Source: Panulirus ornatus (taxonomy: Eukaryota; Arthropoda; Malacostraca; Decapoda; Palinuridae). From it: a DNA stretch of 64,000 nucleotides. The notes under the pieces are model-generated. The model did not search any database. It saw nothing but the letters and a program-made list of their open reading frames with translations, and was not told the DNA's origin. The DNA lies in contig NC_092232.1 in assembly GCF_036320965.1 (NCBI RefSeq), forward strand, positions 60,305,858-60,369,857. Reading direction: 5' to 3'. Positions 34,085 through 45,354 of this stretch are shown here, one piece after another. The translations under genes were made by a program, and so were the position numbers. Positions within the stretch are counted from its first letter, which is position 1; each line of letters opens with the position of its first letter.

Positions 34085-34960
34085 GTCACTCCAGGTGTAA
34101 CTACTTACAGTTGGAGTCCGGTAACACCATTTCAATGGTATCATTTGAGAAACACAGTAAAGTGACTGGGCTCAAAAGCGTGTTTTACACTTCAACTAAC
34201 TAATTATATGATAAGGATAAGGAGAAAAAAATCGATTGTAAGGCTGGAATCAGGGTTGAAACATGCATAACTATAATGTTTAAGGAAACAAAGATGGTGA
34301 AATACCTTTACCCGGGATCAGTAGCACCTGTGGCAATGGACACACCTTTGTAATGCTTGATCACTTACAACTGATCAACTTTAATACGAAAGTTTTAAGT
34401 ATCGCCCAACAGGGGAACTTTGTACAAATATTTACAGATAACATAATCTGTGTTGGACAGACGCCATATCTAGGAAATATCTTTACCTGGGATGTGTAAC
34501 ACTTGTGTGGATAGACACAACTTTGTAATGCATGATCCATTACACGAACTTCACTAACGAAGAGTTATATAACACATTGTCGAAGATCATTCAGGAAATA
34601 TCTATACCTAATGAATATTAGGTACGTTGCATTTGTTTGAAGTAATCCTGAAAAATGATGCTGAGAGAAAAGGGACGTAATGGTAAATAATTTGTTAAAA
34701 GTCTAAAAACTTTGGTCTTAAAGTAGTCGTCTTGTGTTGGGTCATCTTTTAGACACCAAGAGGAGAACATAGTCTGTGTTTTGTAATCATTAATAGATAT
34801 ATATTCTCAACGCCTTTCATCACTTCTTCCAGACCTTAACGGATTTTGGCTTAAAGATCTTGGCTTTGTGACAGTTACATAATGCAGCACAATACATATT
34901 TATTATACAAAAATCATTTACCACAATACTCGTTATATTTCTTACCGGAACCTTTTAGCT
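34085..34960 (-). repeat. dispersed repeat R1, copy 3
   Basis: Inverted R1 with both internal subrepeats (about 34310-34370 and 34480-34545). Confidence 0.72.
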
Positions 34961-35640
34961 TTCAGCAACATTGTAAGTACATAACACATTCATCTGCCTC
35001 ATTTACATGCATATAAATATATCTACAAGTGTATACGTACATGTTTTACATTATTTATCTGAATTTAAAGTTTATTAAGATATCCGTCTGGACAATACAT
35101 ACTAATTATGGATACCACAAGGTATGTACAGGTACTAAAAGATTATTCTGACTGCCACATACTCTGTAACTTGTGATGACTGGAACATATTTCAGTGTAT
35201 CTGTAATGTGCACAATGCACTTAACGACACAATTAAAGCAATATAAACCATAGGATTATATGAACATAAGAAATGAAGCATCAGACATAGCTCAGCGGTG
35301 TTTACAACAAGATAATGTGTATCATTATAGCAGTGTAGCTGACGTCAGCATCACGTCATGTGTTAAAAAAGATAATGTGTGATAGCAGGGTAGTGGCTGT
35401 TATGGTGGTATGATATGGTCAGCAAGTGTTGGAGTACAATACAAGGTTGACCTTCATGATAGATGGAGGAGGAGGTATATCAGTACAATAGTATTTAAGT
35501 AATCACACGACTTGCAATCACTGATGCTCAGATCCATATTACAAGGTTGTCATTATATAGTATAGGTTCATGTGTAATGGTTCATTGTATGTTAGAGAAG
35601 GTGAACACGTTTAGCCAGCCAGGAACTGACTTGTATTACC
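34961..35640. other. no gene recognised
   Basis: AT-rich unique sequence. Confidence 0.45.
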
Positions 35641-35699
35641 ATCAGTACTTGGTGTAAGCAGCCGCCGTTGTTGTTATGACACCACCTAACCTGTCAGTC

Positions 35700-36143
35700 A
35701 TGGACGATCACACATTCCGGACTCCAGCGTGTCCAAGGTGGCCCCTCATATCTGGCCATCTTGGCTCACGTGAGCAGTACCCGTGCCCGGCTACGGCTCC
35801 TGGCGCCCACCTTCCCTGACAAGAGCAGTCCACACCCTCACTGTAGCTCCAGCCATGATATGCCAGGATGTGGCACCAACATAATGTGTGGACGAGTCTG
35901 GAACCAACTGTATACAACGTTGCTCGTGTGTATGTACGAGTTGTCTTGCACGAGGAGGTATGTGGTGTTGTCATGGGAGAATGAGCCTTCCTCAGCAGTA
36001 AGCAGGACCTCCTCCAACACCTCTATATACTTAATACTCCCCGTGAACTGTCCTGGACCAACACCTGCCAGCAACACCACCTGCCTCAAGCCATCCTTAT
36101 AACCCGACACCAACTGTGCCACCTGCCTGGGTTCCAGCCACAC
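35700..36143 (-). pseudogene. protein-like frame with a frame change, unknown family
   Basis: The minus frame 36143-35838 reads RQVAQLVSGYKDGLRQVVL, GQFTGSIKYIEVLEEVLLT and NTTYLLVQDNSYIHTSNVV. This is strongly protein-like, with an N-glycosylation motif and an alternating helix/strand pattern. It stops near 35840, and a second minus frame (35974-35708) overlaps. It may be an exon of a large extracellular receptor or a decayed gene. The first codon is not ATG, so a splice acceptor or truncation is likely upstream. Confidence 0.35.
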
Positions 36144-36403
36144 GTACGTGCGGCTTCATATCTGGGATAATACATGATGATGATTCATGAAATACCTTAG
36201 ATAAGCGTTATCATCCTGGTATGATGGGATGAGTTATCCCGGGATGTGTGGCACAAGATGACGTCTTACATTACCATCAATTGTCTACATAATGACTACA
36301 CCAACCTGACCTAAGATACAGGGGCAAGAATCTGGTAGTGATAAAGAATTTATCATATCTTTAATTGATCACCTACGCCTACACCAGTGCGGTGGAAATG
36401 TCT

Positions 36404-36408
<5 letters not shown>

Positions 36409-36469
<61 letters not shown>
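36409..36469. repeat. (GA)n microsatellite
   Basis: About 30 GA units. Confidence 0.98.
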
Positions 36470-36472
<3 letters not shown>

Positions 36473-36601
36473 TTGGTTCGGCGTCAAACTCTCACAGTAG
36501 ACCAGGTTTTCCCAACATGTATGTAGCAGGCTTGTCTGTATACTGTGATACATACTCCATTACTGCTCTCCATGTTGGCCTCCGTGAGCTGTGACATCTC
36601 T

Positions 36602-36682
36602 GCTGGTGTAGGGCCATACAGACCACTGCTGGTGTAGGGCCATACAGACCACTGCTGGTGTAGGGCCATACAGACCACTGGT
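36602..36682. repeat. 27-bp tandem repeat, 3 copies
   Basis: Three copies of a unit containing CTGGTGTAGGGCCATACAG. Confidence 0.95.
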
Positions 36683-36809
36683 GTGGTGGTGTTGATCGTG
36701 TGTCATCATCATCATGATGTGCACAAGTCGTGGACGGACGGCTGCTGGCGGCACTGGTCAAGGGGTTATTGTGGATGATGATGGCTGTGTCCCGCGCAGG
36801 TAGGCCCAC

Positions 36810-37216
36810 CCCACACTGATGCCAGGTGTCCTGGGCCACTGTATCATGGTGCTACCGTGTGCCGCCCCACACTGATGCCAGGTGTCCTGGGCCACTGTAC
36901 CATGGTGCTACCGTGTGCCGCCCACCCCACACTGATGCCAGGTGTCCTGGGCCACTGTATCATGGTGCTACCGTGTGCCGCCCACCCCACACTGATGCCA
37001 GGTGTCCTGGGCCACTGTATCATGGTGCTACCTTGTGCCGCCCACCCCACACTGATGCCAGGTGTCCTGGGCCACTGTATCATGGTGCTACCTTGTGCCG
37101 CCCACCCCACACTGATGCCAGGTGTCCTGGGCCACTGTATCATGGTGCTACCTTGTGCCGCCCACCCCACACTGATGCCAGGTGTCCTGGGCCACTGTAT
37201 CATGGTGCTACCTTGT
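36810..37216. repeat. 60-bp minisatellite, 7 copies
   Basis: The unit contains CACACTGATGCCAGGTGTCC and ATCATGGTGCTACC. The first spacing is 57 bp, the rest 60 bp. The array is open in several frames because the unit is a multiple of three. Confidence 0.96.
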
Positions 37217-37219
37217 GCT

Positions 37220-38618
37220 GGGAAACTCCAACCTGCCTGCTGATCACACCATCGTTCACACGCACACTATGTACACTCTGCTAATTCGGGCCGACCGTTA
37301 AATATCGACAACCAATATCGTTTACTCCTTGTTTGCTCTACGCTCAATACGGGGCACTGGGCATGGCGCCCACTGCTCATGAACTGGTGTCAACTCTCTA
37401 TTATTGTTATGATTTATTGGGAAGGAGGGGCCGGGGGGGGGAGGTAATCCTCATGAGCCAAAATCATTATCACTGACAAGAAAACAAATGTAGACATTAC
37501 ACAGTAAACATGCTTATTAAGCGTGAGAAAATAGCGTATCGTGTAAGGGAACAGCGTCACAAAATATACCACACTTGTACATGCACAATTCACTGGTTTT
37601 TCTTTATTTTTTCAAGGAAATAGTGAACGTATATGTTTGTAAATGTTGAACAGTTATTTGTGAAATCAAGGCCATTGTCACAAAGCAAAGGTAAGCGAAA
37701 ACAGATGTTTACTTACGGGAAAAATTATCTGGTGATGTCAAGTGACATATGACCGAGAGGTGACAGTTGATGGCTACGCTCAGTATGGGGCCCGGCAGCG
37801 GGACGCAGCGTAGCGTCCGAAAATATTACGATGGCATTACTTAACAGTTTAATGTTCATAATCATGTTTTATTTTTCTTAGTATTATATTTTCTTCGTTA
37901 TTTTCACAATTAGACATTTTTAGTTTTATAACTGAATATCAGACGTGATCAATCATGTAGTTTGTGCATGATTTGTGCATTGTGTTGCCAGAGCGGAGTT
38001 CGGACACATGGCAGTGCGAGATATCAGTTGTGGTTTATTGTTAACGACACACCTCAATAAACCGAGTCTAGTGTCTTATAGACCAGGCTGGTACAGCCGC
38101 CCGTTACACATCACAATATCATCATCATCATCATCATCATCATATAAGGCTGCAGCTCACCATCATTGGCCTGATATATCTGTATGTTGACCTTACGTGT
38201 GAACAAGAACATTAAACAACTGGAGTTATGAAGAATGATTTGCATTTCCTACTTTTTGTGAGACACGAAACAAGTTTCATAAATCCCGTAGATTCTTACT
38301 GTGATAGGAAAATGTTCCCTCGTCTAATGGGACAAGAAAATGATACATGTTTCATTTTAGAGTTTAATGACATCTTCAACTTAAGACCATTCATGGTGGA
38401 TTGCAGGTTTTCAATCATTTGAGTGAGCTTATGTTGATAATACCTGCAGAAAACTAGGAGTGAGTTCTGCTTGTAATGTCCAGGTCAATCCAATGGTCCA
38501 TTATGGCAAGGTCAACACAATGTGGTCAAGTGACTCATTACTGGATTCACATCTAAGCTTCACCAGCTAAGCTTATCCCAAGCCTTTCTCTCGTGTCCAG
38601 CCTAACTCTCACCCATGA

Positions 38619-38626
<8 letters not shown>
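37220..38626. other. no gene recognised; ATC microsatellite inside
   Basis: Unique sequence with a short (ATC)n run at about 38116-38143 and scattered short open frames, none with a recognisable motif. Confidence 0.45.

Positions 38627-38713
<87 letters not shown>
38627..38713. repeat. (CT)n microsatellite
   Basis: About 43 CT units. Confidence 0.98.
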
Positions 38714-38715
<2 letters not shown>

Positions 38716-39124
38716 GTGTGGAATAATTCAGTTAATCATTTATCATAACGCAGTGGTATATCATGCTACCTTCTCAACCAGTGATCTCTCCCTGGCCAGG
38801 TAACATACCAACATTGATTAACCCATGTCACCTGCTTTGTGAGAGTAAGTAAGTTTTATGATATCATTCTTTAACATTAGGAATGATATAGTCATGGTAA
38901 GTCGGGAGGCTGGAGCTTAAGTTTATCCTTACTATTGTCTTTATAACAGAAAGTGAAGGGATGCATGTCCTTGGTGATGGGATGTATGACATATTCATGT
39001 TCATTCTACCTTGTGTCCAGCTTCTCTTATCATAAGATTACGTCTCATTCACAGCGTCATTCTCATCCCATGCTTCTCTCATTCATAACATTTTTCACAT
39101 CCCAAGCCTCTAACGCCTGTCCTG

Positions 39125-40277
39125 CCATTCTCATATAAAGTCTCTCTCTTTCACATCCTCACTTTCCTGACAAACATATCTCATGTTCAGACTCCTTCAT
39201 CTCAAGCCTCTCTCACCTTTAAAGCCTCTCTCTTGTACCACTTCTTTCATCCAAAGTCACTCCATCTTTCACAACCCAACCCTCATCCCAGGTCAGTCTC
39301 TCTGGTACAACCCTACACTCATCCCAAGCCTCTCTCTCTGGTACAACCCAACCCTCATCCCAAGCCTCTCTCTCTGGTACAACCCAACCCTCATCCCAGG
39401 CCTCTCTCTCTGGTACAACCAGATCCTCATCCCAGGCCTCTCTCTCTGGTACAACCAGATCCTCATCCCAGGCCTCTCTCTCTGGTACAACCCAACCCTC
39501 ATCCCAAGCCTCTCTCTCTGGTACAACCCAACCCTCATCCCAAGCCTCTCTCTCTGGTACAACCAGATCCTCATCCCAGGCCTCTCTCTCTGGTACAACC
39601 CAACCCTCATCCCACGCCTCTCTCTCTGGTACAACCAGATCCTCATCCCAGGCCTCTCTCTCTGGTACAACCAGATCCTCATCCCAGGCCTCTCTCTCTG
39701 GTACAACCAGATCCTCATCCCAGGCCTCTCTCTCTGGTACAACTCAACCTTCATCCCAGGTCTCTCTCTCTGGTACAACCCAACCCTCATCCCAAGCCTC
39801 TCTCTCTGGTACAACCTAATGCTCATCCCAAGCCTCTCTTTCCTTCAAAGCCTCACTCTCCGGCCAAACATCTTGTGTTCAGCCTCTCTCATCCCGAGCC
39901 TTTCTCTCCTACAAAGCCTCACTCTCATCCCAGGCCTCCCTCTCCCTCCCTCTGCACCAGCGGTATTTAAACATTTTCAGTGTTGCAGGTCCACATGAAT
40001 TTGGGGAAGAATTAGAGAAATTATGGAAGTCTTTATAATGTGTCCCATTTTCACAATGTTGCTTGAAATCTTACAATTGCACATGCCGGGCTACCACAAT
40101 AACCGCCACCTGATTGCCACTCTCCTGGAGGAGGAGGAAGAAGCCGATGTTGTGATAGTAAACATCACATGATGTATCACTAATGGTCATAACATCAAAC
40201 ATTATGGCTACACATCCCGACAATCGCCAGACTGTGTGTGGCACAGCACGAAGGACGGAGTCGCCCGCCAGTCTTGT
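39125..40277 (+). repeat. satellite-bearing duplicated segment, copy 1
   Basis: The segment contains a 36-bp satellite (about 39270-39835, roughly 15 units of CTCTCTCTGGTACAACC plus CATCCCAAGC variants), then CTCATCCC-rich DNA and a unique 300-bp tail (GCGGTATTTAAACATTTTC ... CGCCCGCCAGTCTTG). It is repeated in the same orientation at 51765-53178, where the satellite has expanded. Confidence 0.9.
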
Positions 40278-40499
40278 GCGAAGCACAATACAATATCTCA
40301 CTACTTCCTGCCGCTTTCAATACTTTCTATCAGTCAAGATACTCACACTACGTACGTACGTACACTGTTCTATTATCCTTTGTACATCTTTACTACTGGC
40401 GTTTTGGACCTTATCTGAATGAGTCAGACCAAATGGTTATCAAGGACACAGAACACATTACACTTGTCCACTATCTTTGTCTTTCATACTTTATCTTTC

Positions 40500-40573
40500 A
40501 TACTAACTTGCCATTATTAAACGAAAGTTCATTTGGGAACTTATCGTGTTTCATTTTCTCCGTGGACTCATAG

Positions 40574-40576
<3 letters not shown>
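40500..40576 (+). mobile_element. PLE terminal fragment
   Basis: The last 75 bp of the shared PLE terminus (AAACGAAAGTTCATTTGGG to GGACTCATAGGAA) before a TA tract. The CTGATGA half of the hammerhead-like motif is missing. Confidence 0.7.

Positions 40577-40645
<69 letters not shown>
40577..40645. repeat. (TA)n microsatellite
   Basis: TA tract between a PLE end and a tRNA-derived SINE. Confidence 0.97.
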
Positions 40646-40647
<2 letters not shown>

Positions 40648-40649
<2 letters not shown>

Positions 40650-40775
40650 GAACTAAGTGCCTATGAACGAGCACTCTCATGAAACATACAAACCTCCAAC
40701 AGCCAGGATCGAACCCAGGACCCCTGTGCAACGGGTGGGAGAGCTGCCGCTAGGCTATGATCGCCCTGATAGGGA
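40648..40775 (-). mobile_element. tRNA-derived SINE
   Basis: The minus strand starts GGGCGATCA, has A box TAGCCTAGCGGC (40757-40746) and B box GGTTCGATCCTGG (40715-40703), then an unrelated body (TTTCATGAGAGTGCTCG) and ends in a TA tract. The spacing of the boxes fits a Pol III promoter from a tRNA. Only one copy is in the window, so SINE status is inferred. Confidence 0.65.
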
Positions 40776-41571
40776 AATAACTATTCGAATACTATGTATT
40801 CGAATGCCTTTGACCTGAAATGTAAGTTCAAGCCAGTAGGCCGACCCTGCACTTAGCTTGAATCCTTTTGTGTTCACTATAATCTTCTTTACTACATCTC
40901 CTCTTCTTAATCCCTTTATTTTCACTATGCAAGGCTTATTGTAATCTTCACTACAACCTCATCTTCATATGACCTTATCTTGACTAAGCTGGTTTCAAGG
41001 AAGGCTTTAGATTTTACCCGCTCACACAAACAACGTACTTACACGGGGCCCCACGAGTGTAAAACCCCCTCCTAATACAGTGCAAGTAGATGATTACACA
41101 GACCTACACACCACCACCACCACTAATAATACACAGAGAAATAGCCTTTTCGGTCGGCTTTGGATCCGTCCTTGAACGTAGTTTGGAGGATTTGGGGGAT
41201 CAGGTCAATATGGTTAAGTTCACTACAACCTCATATTCACTAAAGTGTATCTTCACTACTAGCTTATTTTCACTAAATTATATCTTCACTATACCCTCTT
41301 CTTCACTACACCGTTATATCTACCATACCATCATCATTGTACTTCCTGATGTTCACTAAAAATAGTTCTTATCTTCACTACATAATCATTTTGAATAAAC
41401 TTTACTCTTTGATAACCCTTATCTCTGCTACATTCGGATCTTCACTATATTCGTTTCTTCACTACAAGCTATCTTGACAATATCCTTATCATCACTATGC
41501 TCTTCCTCACTACACTCTCACTACACTGAGCCTCTGAGGGAATATTCTCACTTGGTCCCTTCTCTGTTCCT

Positions 41572-41695
41572 TTCTTTGGAAAATTGAAAATGAGAGGAGA
41601 GGATTTCCAGTCTCGCGCTCCCTCTCCTTTTATTCGCCTTGTACGACACACAGGGAATACGTGGCAAGTATTCTTTCTTCCCTATCCCCAGGGAT
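41572..41695 (-). mobile_element. RTE 5' head of the chimeric SINE, copy F
   Basis: The minus strand runs ATCCCTGGGGATAGGGAAG to the GAACAGAGAAG region and is joined directly to 5S at 41696. Confidence 0.85.
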
Positions 41696-41773
41696 AACAG
41701 CATCTGGTGTTCCCAGACGGTCACCCATCCAAGTACTAACCAGACCTAACGTTGCTTAACTTCCCTGATCGGA

Positions 41774-41775
<2 letters not shown>
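41696..41775 (-). rRNA. 5S rRNA-derived sequence, copy F
   Basis: Minus-strand 80 bp with AAGTTAAGCAACGTT, GGTTAGTACTTGGATGGG and GACCGTCTGGGAACACC. It has the same 5' break and the same 3' fusion to the RTE head as at 18611. Confidence 0.88.

Positions 41776-41850
<75 letters not shown>
41776..41850. repeat. (TA)n microsatellite
   Basis: TA tract between 5S-like and tRNA-Ala-like. Confidence 0.97.
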
Positions 41851-41853
<3 letters not shown>

Positions 41854-41884
41854 GACTGAAAATGAATTTCCCAAATAACAAAAA

Positions 41885-41956
41885 TGGAAGCGCCGGGGTT
41901 TGAACCCGGGTCCTCTCGCATGCCAAGCAAGCGCTCTACCACTGAGCTACGCCCCC
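41885..41956 (-). tRNA. tRNA-Ala-like (anticodon GGC), copy F
   Basis: Minus strand; loop TTGGCAT. The anticodon stem here is CTTGC/GCGAG with one T-G pair, and acceptor GGGGGCG pairs with CGCTTCC through two wobble pairs. The variable loop is AGGAC. A and B boxes are intact. Confidence 0.7.
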
Positions 41957-42504
41957 AAGAACATTTTCTGGCACTTAGTATTATATGAAGCACTGAGATT
42001 ACCACGGCAAAATACTGCTTAACCGACCGTTGCCGACTTGCCGGCAAAATAACCACAGGGTAAGACTCCATGTTCCTCTCGTGTTTTCCTCTCAATTTTT
42101 CACGAAGAAATGAGTTTTACTTTTTTATTGTCGTTGCAATAGACTGGAACTAAACAATAGACTGGAACTAAGCAATAGACTGGAACTATGCAATCGACTG
42201 GAACTAAACTGACCTGGTATGAGGTCAGAGCCCTCATTATCATCCCTGCTAACTACCGGAAGCAGATTAAGTCGTTCCACAACCGATGTCCGGCCCATGT
42301 TAACTCTGATGTGCCCAGCAGTTGGAGGAGGATCGCCAGAAGCTTCTGGAAGATTTCAAGGACGTCTTGGTGGACCTGACCCTTTCAGATAAGGTCGAAA
42401 ACCCCAATTTATTGTGAAGATCTTCACTATAACGTTGGACGAACATACTGAATGTTGCACACATGTGATGCGGACAAAATGAAAAAAGAAAAAGACAAAA
42501 ATTA

Positions 42505-42576
42505 TGTCTGGTGTGGGTTTCGAACCCACGACCTTGAGTTTATCAGACTCACGCTCTACCACTGAGCTAACCAGAC
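42505..42576 (-). tRNA. tRNA-like with anticodon GAT (Ile), copy F
   Basis: Same cloverleaf as 17804-17875, but the anticodon loop is CTGATAA, giving GAT. The acceptor and the D, anticodon and T stems all pair, and the T loop is TTCGAAA. GAT is seldom found among eukaryotic nuclear tRNA genes, which use AAT for Ile. The three-base difference from CAC at positions 34-36, with an unchanged stem, is notable. Confidence 0.7.
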
Positions 42577-42717
42577 AATAGAAAATACGTCTGTTTCTTC
42601 AATTTGAATTAATGAAAATCTTTGCGAGGCAGCATTTAGAAAAGAGAGATGTCTTTGACGAAATTTACTTGTTTGGCTCGTTCTTATGGCCCTCATTATC
42701 AAAAGTAAACATACTGA

Positions 42718-42723
<6 letters not shown>

Positions 42724-42760
<37 letters not shown>
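42724..42760. repeat. (TA)n microsatellite
   Basis: TA tract between cassette F and a PLE end, the position occupied by 4.4 kb of RTE DNA in copy E. Confidence 0.97.
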
Positions 42761-42764
<4 letters not shown>

Positions 42765-43230
42765 AAGGATCACAATTTTGCACGTGATCAAGTATATTCT
42801 TATGAGTCCACGGGGAAAATAAACACGATAAGTTCCCAAGTGCAGATTCGTGTAAAACTCACATCATCAGGGGAGACACAAGAGAGAAATATAACAGTCA
42901 GTTGATATACAACGAAGAGACGTAGCTAGGACGCCATTTGGTAAACATGTGATTGTCCGAGACAGACAACAAGCGTATCATAAACTTATTATGTGGACAA
43001 GATGAATTCCTTACAAATTTTATCAACACTAAATTTATGCAATTTGTATAGACAATCACTTATATCAAGATTATAATTCTTTGTGCATTTAATGATAGAA
43101 GATTCAATGATATTTCTCGTGGTACTGGAGTTAGAGATTATAATGCCATCTCAGTTATCAACTCTAACTCCAGCACCACGAGAAATATCACTGAATCTTC
43201 TATCATTAAATGTACAAAGAATTATAAACC
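42761..43230 (-). mobile_element. PLE 3' terminal segment, fold-back type
   Basis: Shared PLE terminus, then C-terminal coding sequence that folds back: about 43083-43137 pairs with 43153-43209 around a loop containing TGCCATCTCAG. The hammerhead-like core is damaged (GAATC in place of GAAAG at about 42846). Confidence 0.82.
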
Positions 43231-43310
43231 TTAAGGAACCAACATGGCGGTCAAACTATGAGATGCACAAATGAAGTTTATGAATGGAATATCAGTGAGA
43301 CGAACTAGTT

Positions 43311-43735
43311 GATGAATGATGAATGAAAGTGTAATAAAGTCATGATGAATGAATGAAAGTGTAATAAAGTCATGATGAATGAATGAAAGTGTAATAAAGT
43401 CATGATGAATGAATGAAAGTGTAATAAAGTCATGATGAATGAACGAAAGTGTAATAAAGTCATGATGAATGAATGAAAGTGTAATAAAGTCATGATGAAT
43501 GAATGAAAGTGTAATAAAGTCATGATGAATGAATGAAAGTGTAATAAAGTCATGATGAATGAACGAAAGTGTAATAAAGTCATGATGAATGAATGAAAGT
43601 GTAATAAAGTCATGATGAATGAATGAAAGTGTAATAAAGTCATGATGAATGAATGAAAGTGTAATAAAGTCATGATGAATGAATGAAAGTGTAATAAAGT
43701 CATGATGAATGAACGAAAGTGTAATAAAGTCACAG
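43311..43735. repeat. 30-bp satellite, about 14 copies (inverted relative to 11631)
   Basis: Reverse complement of the alpha satellite. Occasional units carry GAACGAAAG in place of GAATGAAAG. Confidence 0.98.
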
Positions 43736-44218
43736 TTTAAAAGTACAAAATATGAATGGCAGCCAGGGAGGAGTGGCCCAGGTAAATGGAAGGGTTGAAA
43801 AGTTCGCGTTATGTGACGAATTTTGATAGATTTTGCAAGTTTCCTTTCCTATGATGGAACGTAAAAGGTTGTGCTTAGTTCTAGAGACAGAGTTCATAGG
43901 TTTATGTTTTAATGATGAACATCAAAGGATACCATTAATTTAACTGACTTTAAAAATGTTCAATTAGATGAAGCATTACATACACAAGCTGCTTTTTGGC
44001 GGAGTTAAAAATTCGCATGTTTTTGCTAATTCTAAAGTAGGTGTTAAATTGACGGACTTAAAAGTTCGAGTTTCAGCTTTAAACCTTGTGTTTGTATGAC
44101 GTATCTTAGATTACTTGTTAATATAATGCAAGTGGAAGGTTTACGTTTAAAAGATGGTGTTTAAATGCTACATAATGAATGACAGAGTTAAATGGATAGA
44201 TTTTAAGTTCGCGTTTAC
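43736..44218. other. shared spacer of the alpha/beta/gamma/delta blocks
   Basis: Homologous to 11100-11630 (inverted), 48860-49420 (inverted) and 55340-55870. It contains many spaced AAACTTTTAAA-type words (GTTTAA, GTTCGCGTTT) that suggest an old degenerate tandem repeat. No gene is seen. Confidence 0.6.
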
Positions 44219-44603
44219 ATGGGCCACTTTAAGGTTAAGGTTCGTACGTACCAGGTTGACCAGATGGCGGTAGTGTGTAGACACAGCCATACCAGGTCGT
44301 ATTTATCATCATTAAAGTCACCTTCCTTACTTACTTATGGCGACGATGAAATTCACTGGTTCTTGATTGTGCACCAATTAACCTATCAGATAATGGTACA
44401 ATGTTTGCCTGGTGTTGCATATATCACGTCTGTTGTTGAAACACAAGAATGCCAGGTGACTTTGGGAGTGGATGATAATATAAAGATCAATATTAATGTG
44501 GGAAATCTTGAACCGCCATCACCAGACACAACACATGTTTGGATCTGGCGGGGGGAGGGACTTGCCTGTGACGTCACGATGCCCCGCCTCCAGCCTGGCG
44601 CCG

Positions 44604-44620
<17 letters not shown>
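44219..44620 (+). CDS. conserved protein-like ORF, copy 2
   Basis: The plus frame reads VDQMAVVCRHSHTRSYLSSL, HWFLIVHQLTYQIMVQCLPG, ITSVVETQECQVTLGVDD, HVWIWRGEGLACDV and PRLQPGAAL, then runs into (TG)n as VCVCV. The most plausible internal start is the ATG of MAVVC at about 44263. Up to the microsatellite it is almost the same in four copies (see 10740, 48495, 55871). No family is recognised. Confidence 0.4.
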
Positions 44621-44644
<24 letters not shown>

Positions 44645-44722
44645 CTCATCTTTTGTGACTGTTATGTGTTTTGCCCGTTTTCTTAACCTTATGTGTATGT
44701 ATCGTGTCTTTATGTTACTTGT

Positions 44723-44779
<57 letters not shown>
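44606..44779. repeat. (TG)n and (AC)n microsatellites
   Basis: TG at 44606-44641 and AC at 44724-44779, with a unique 80-bp stretch between them. Confidence 0.95.
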
Positions 44780-44782
<3 letters not shown>

Positions 44783-44795
44783 GCAAGCCAGGAAA

Positions 44796-44893
44796 CTTAA
44801 AGACCAGATGGAACTCAGTGGGATATTCATCCACTGTGATAAACTTAAAGACAAGATGGAACTCAGTGGGATATTCATCCACTGTGATAAATC
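44796..44893. repeat. 48-bp tandem duplication
   Basis: Two copies of a unit containing AGATGGAACTCAGTGGGA and TTCATCCACTGTG. Confidence 0.93.
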
Positions 44894-45354
44894 CGGGTAA
44901 GAGAAGGAGAGAAGTTGTGTATACAACCACCACAATGTAAGTACTATGTAGCTTCATCATCATCAGTAAACATACCTGGTGTTGTAAACCTCTATCATAT
45001 CGCTCATTACAAGTCTTGTTATCTTCATCATAAGGGAGGATTCTGAGGCTTGCTATCAATGTTGTCATCTTCGCTCAATAATCGTGGAGAAATGTTTGTA
45101 CACTCTAATACAGTGATCAATATTGTAGGTCATAATGTAAGTGGTGTGTGACTAACTATAGCTGTAATATTACCTGTTCATTCTTGCTACTAACACATGA
45201 CACCAAGTTGTCTGTTAGTCTTATTACGTACATTAATACACTGTTGTCTTGGCTTTACATCTCTACTAATGATGACACCTAAATCCTTCTCCTGCCTTGA
45301 TAGTTTTATTTCCACATCTTAAGATGATACTGTAGTTTGCCTGCTATGTGTACA
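44894..45354. other. no gene recognised
   Basis: AT-rich unique sequence between the microsatellites and duplicated block D copy 2. Confidence 0.4.

Larger units (their letters stand above)
40797..42722 (-). repeat. tRNA-tRNA-5S cassette, copy F
   Basis: Inverted copy of 17659-19895, sharing the degenerate satellite, the RTE head, 5S, tRNA-Ala-like, the spacer and tRNA-like in the same internal order. Confidence 0.9.

Noticed and set aside
36810..37216. Regularly spaced repeats that could be taken for a CRISPR array
   Set aside because: Units are contiguous 60-bp copies without unique spacers, and the genome is eukaryotic. The 30-, 33-, 36- and 74-bp arrays are rejected as CRISPR for the same reason.
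44219..44686. Assigning the conserved ORF to a named receptor family
   Set aside because: I could not match it to a domain by eye, and naming it would be a guess.
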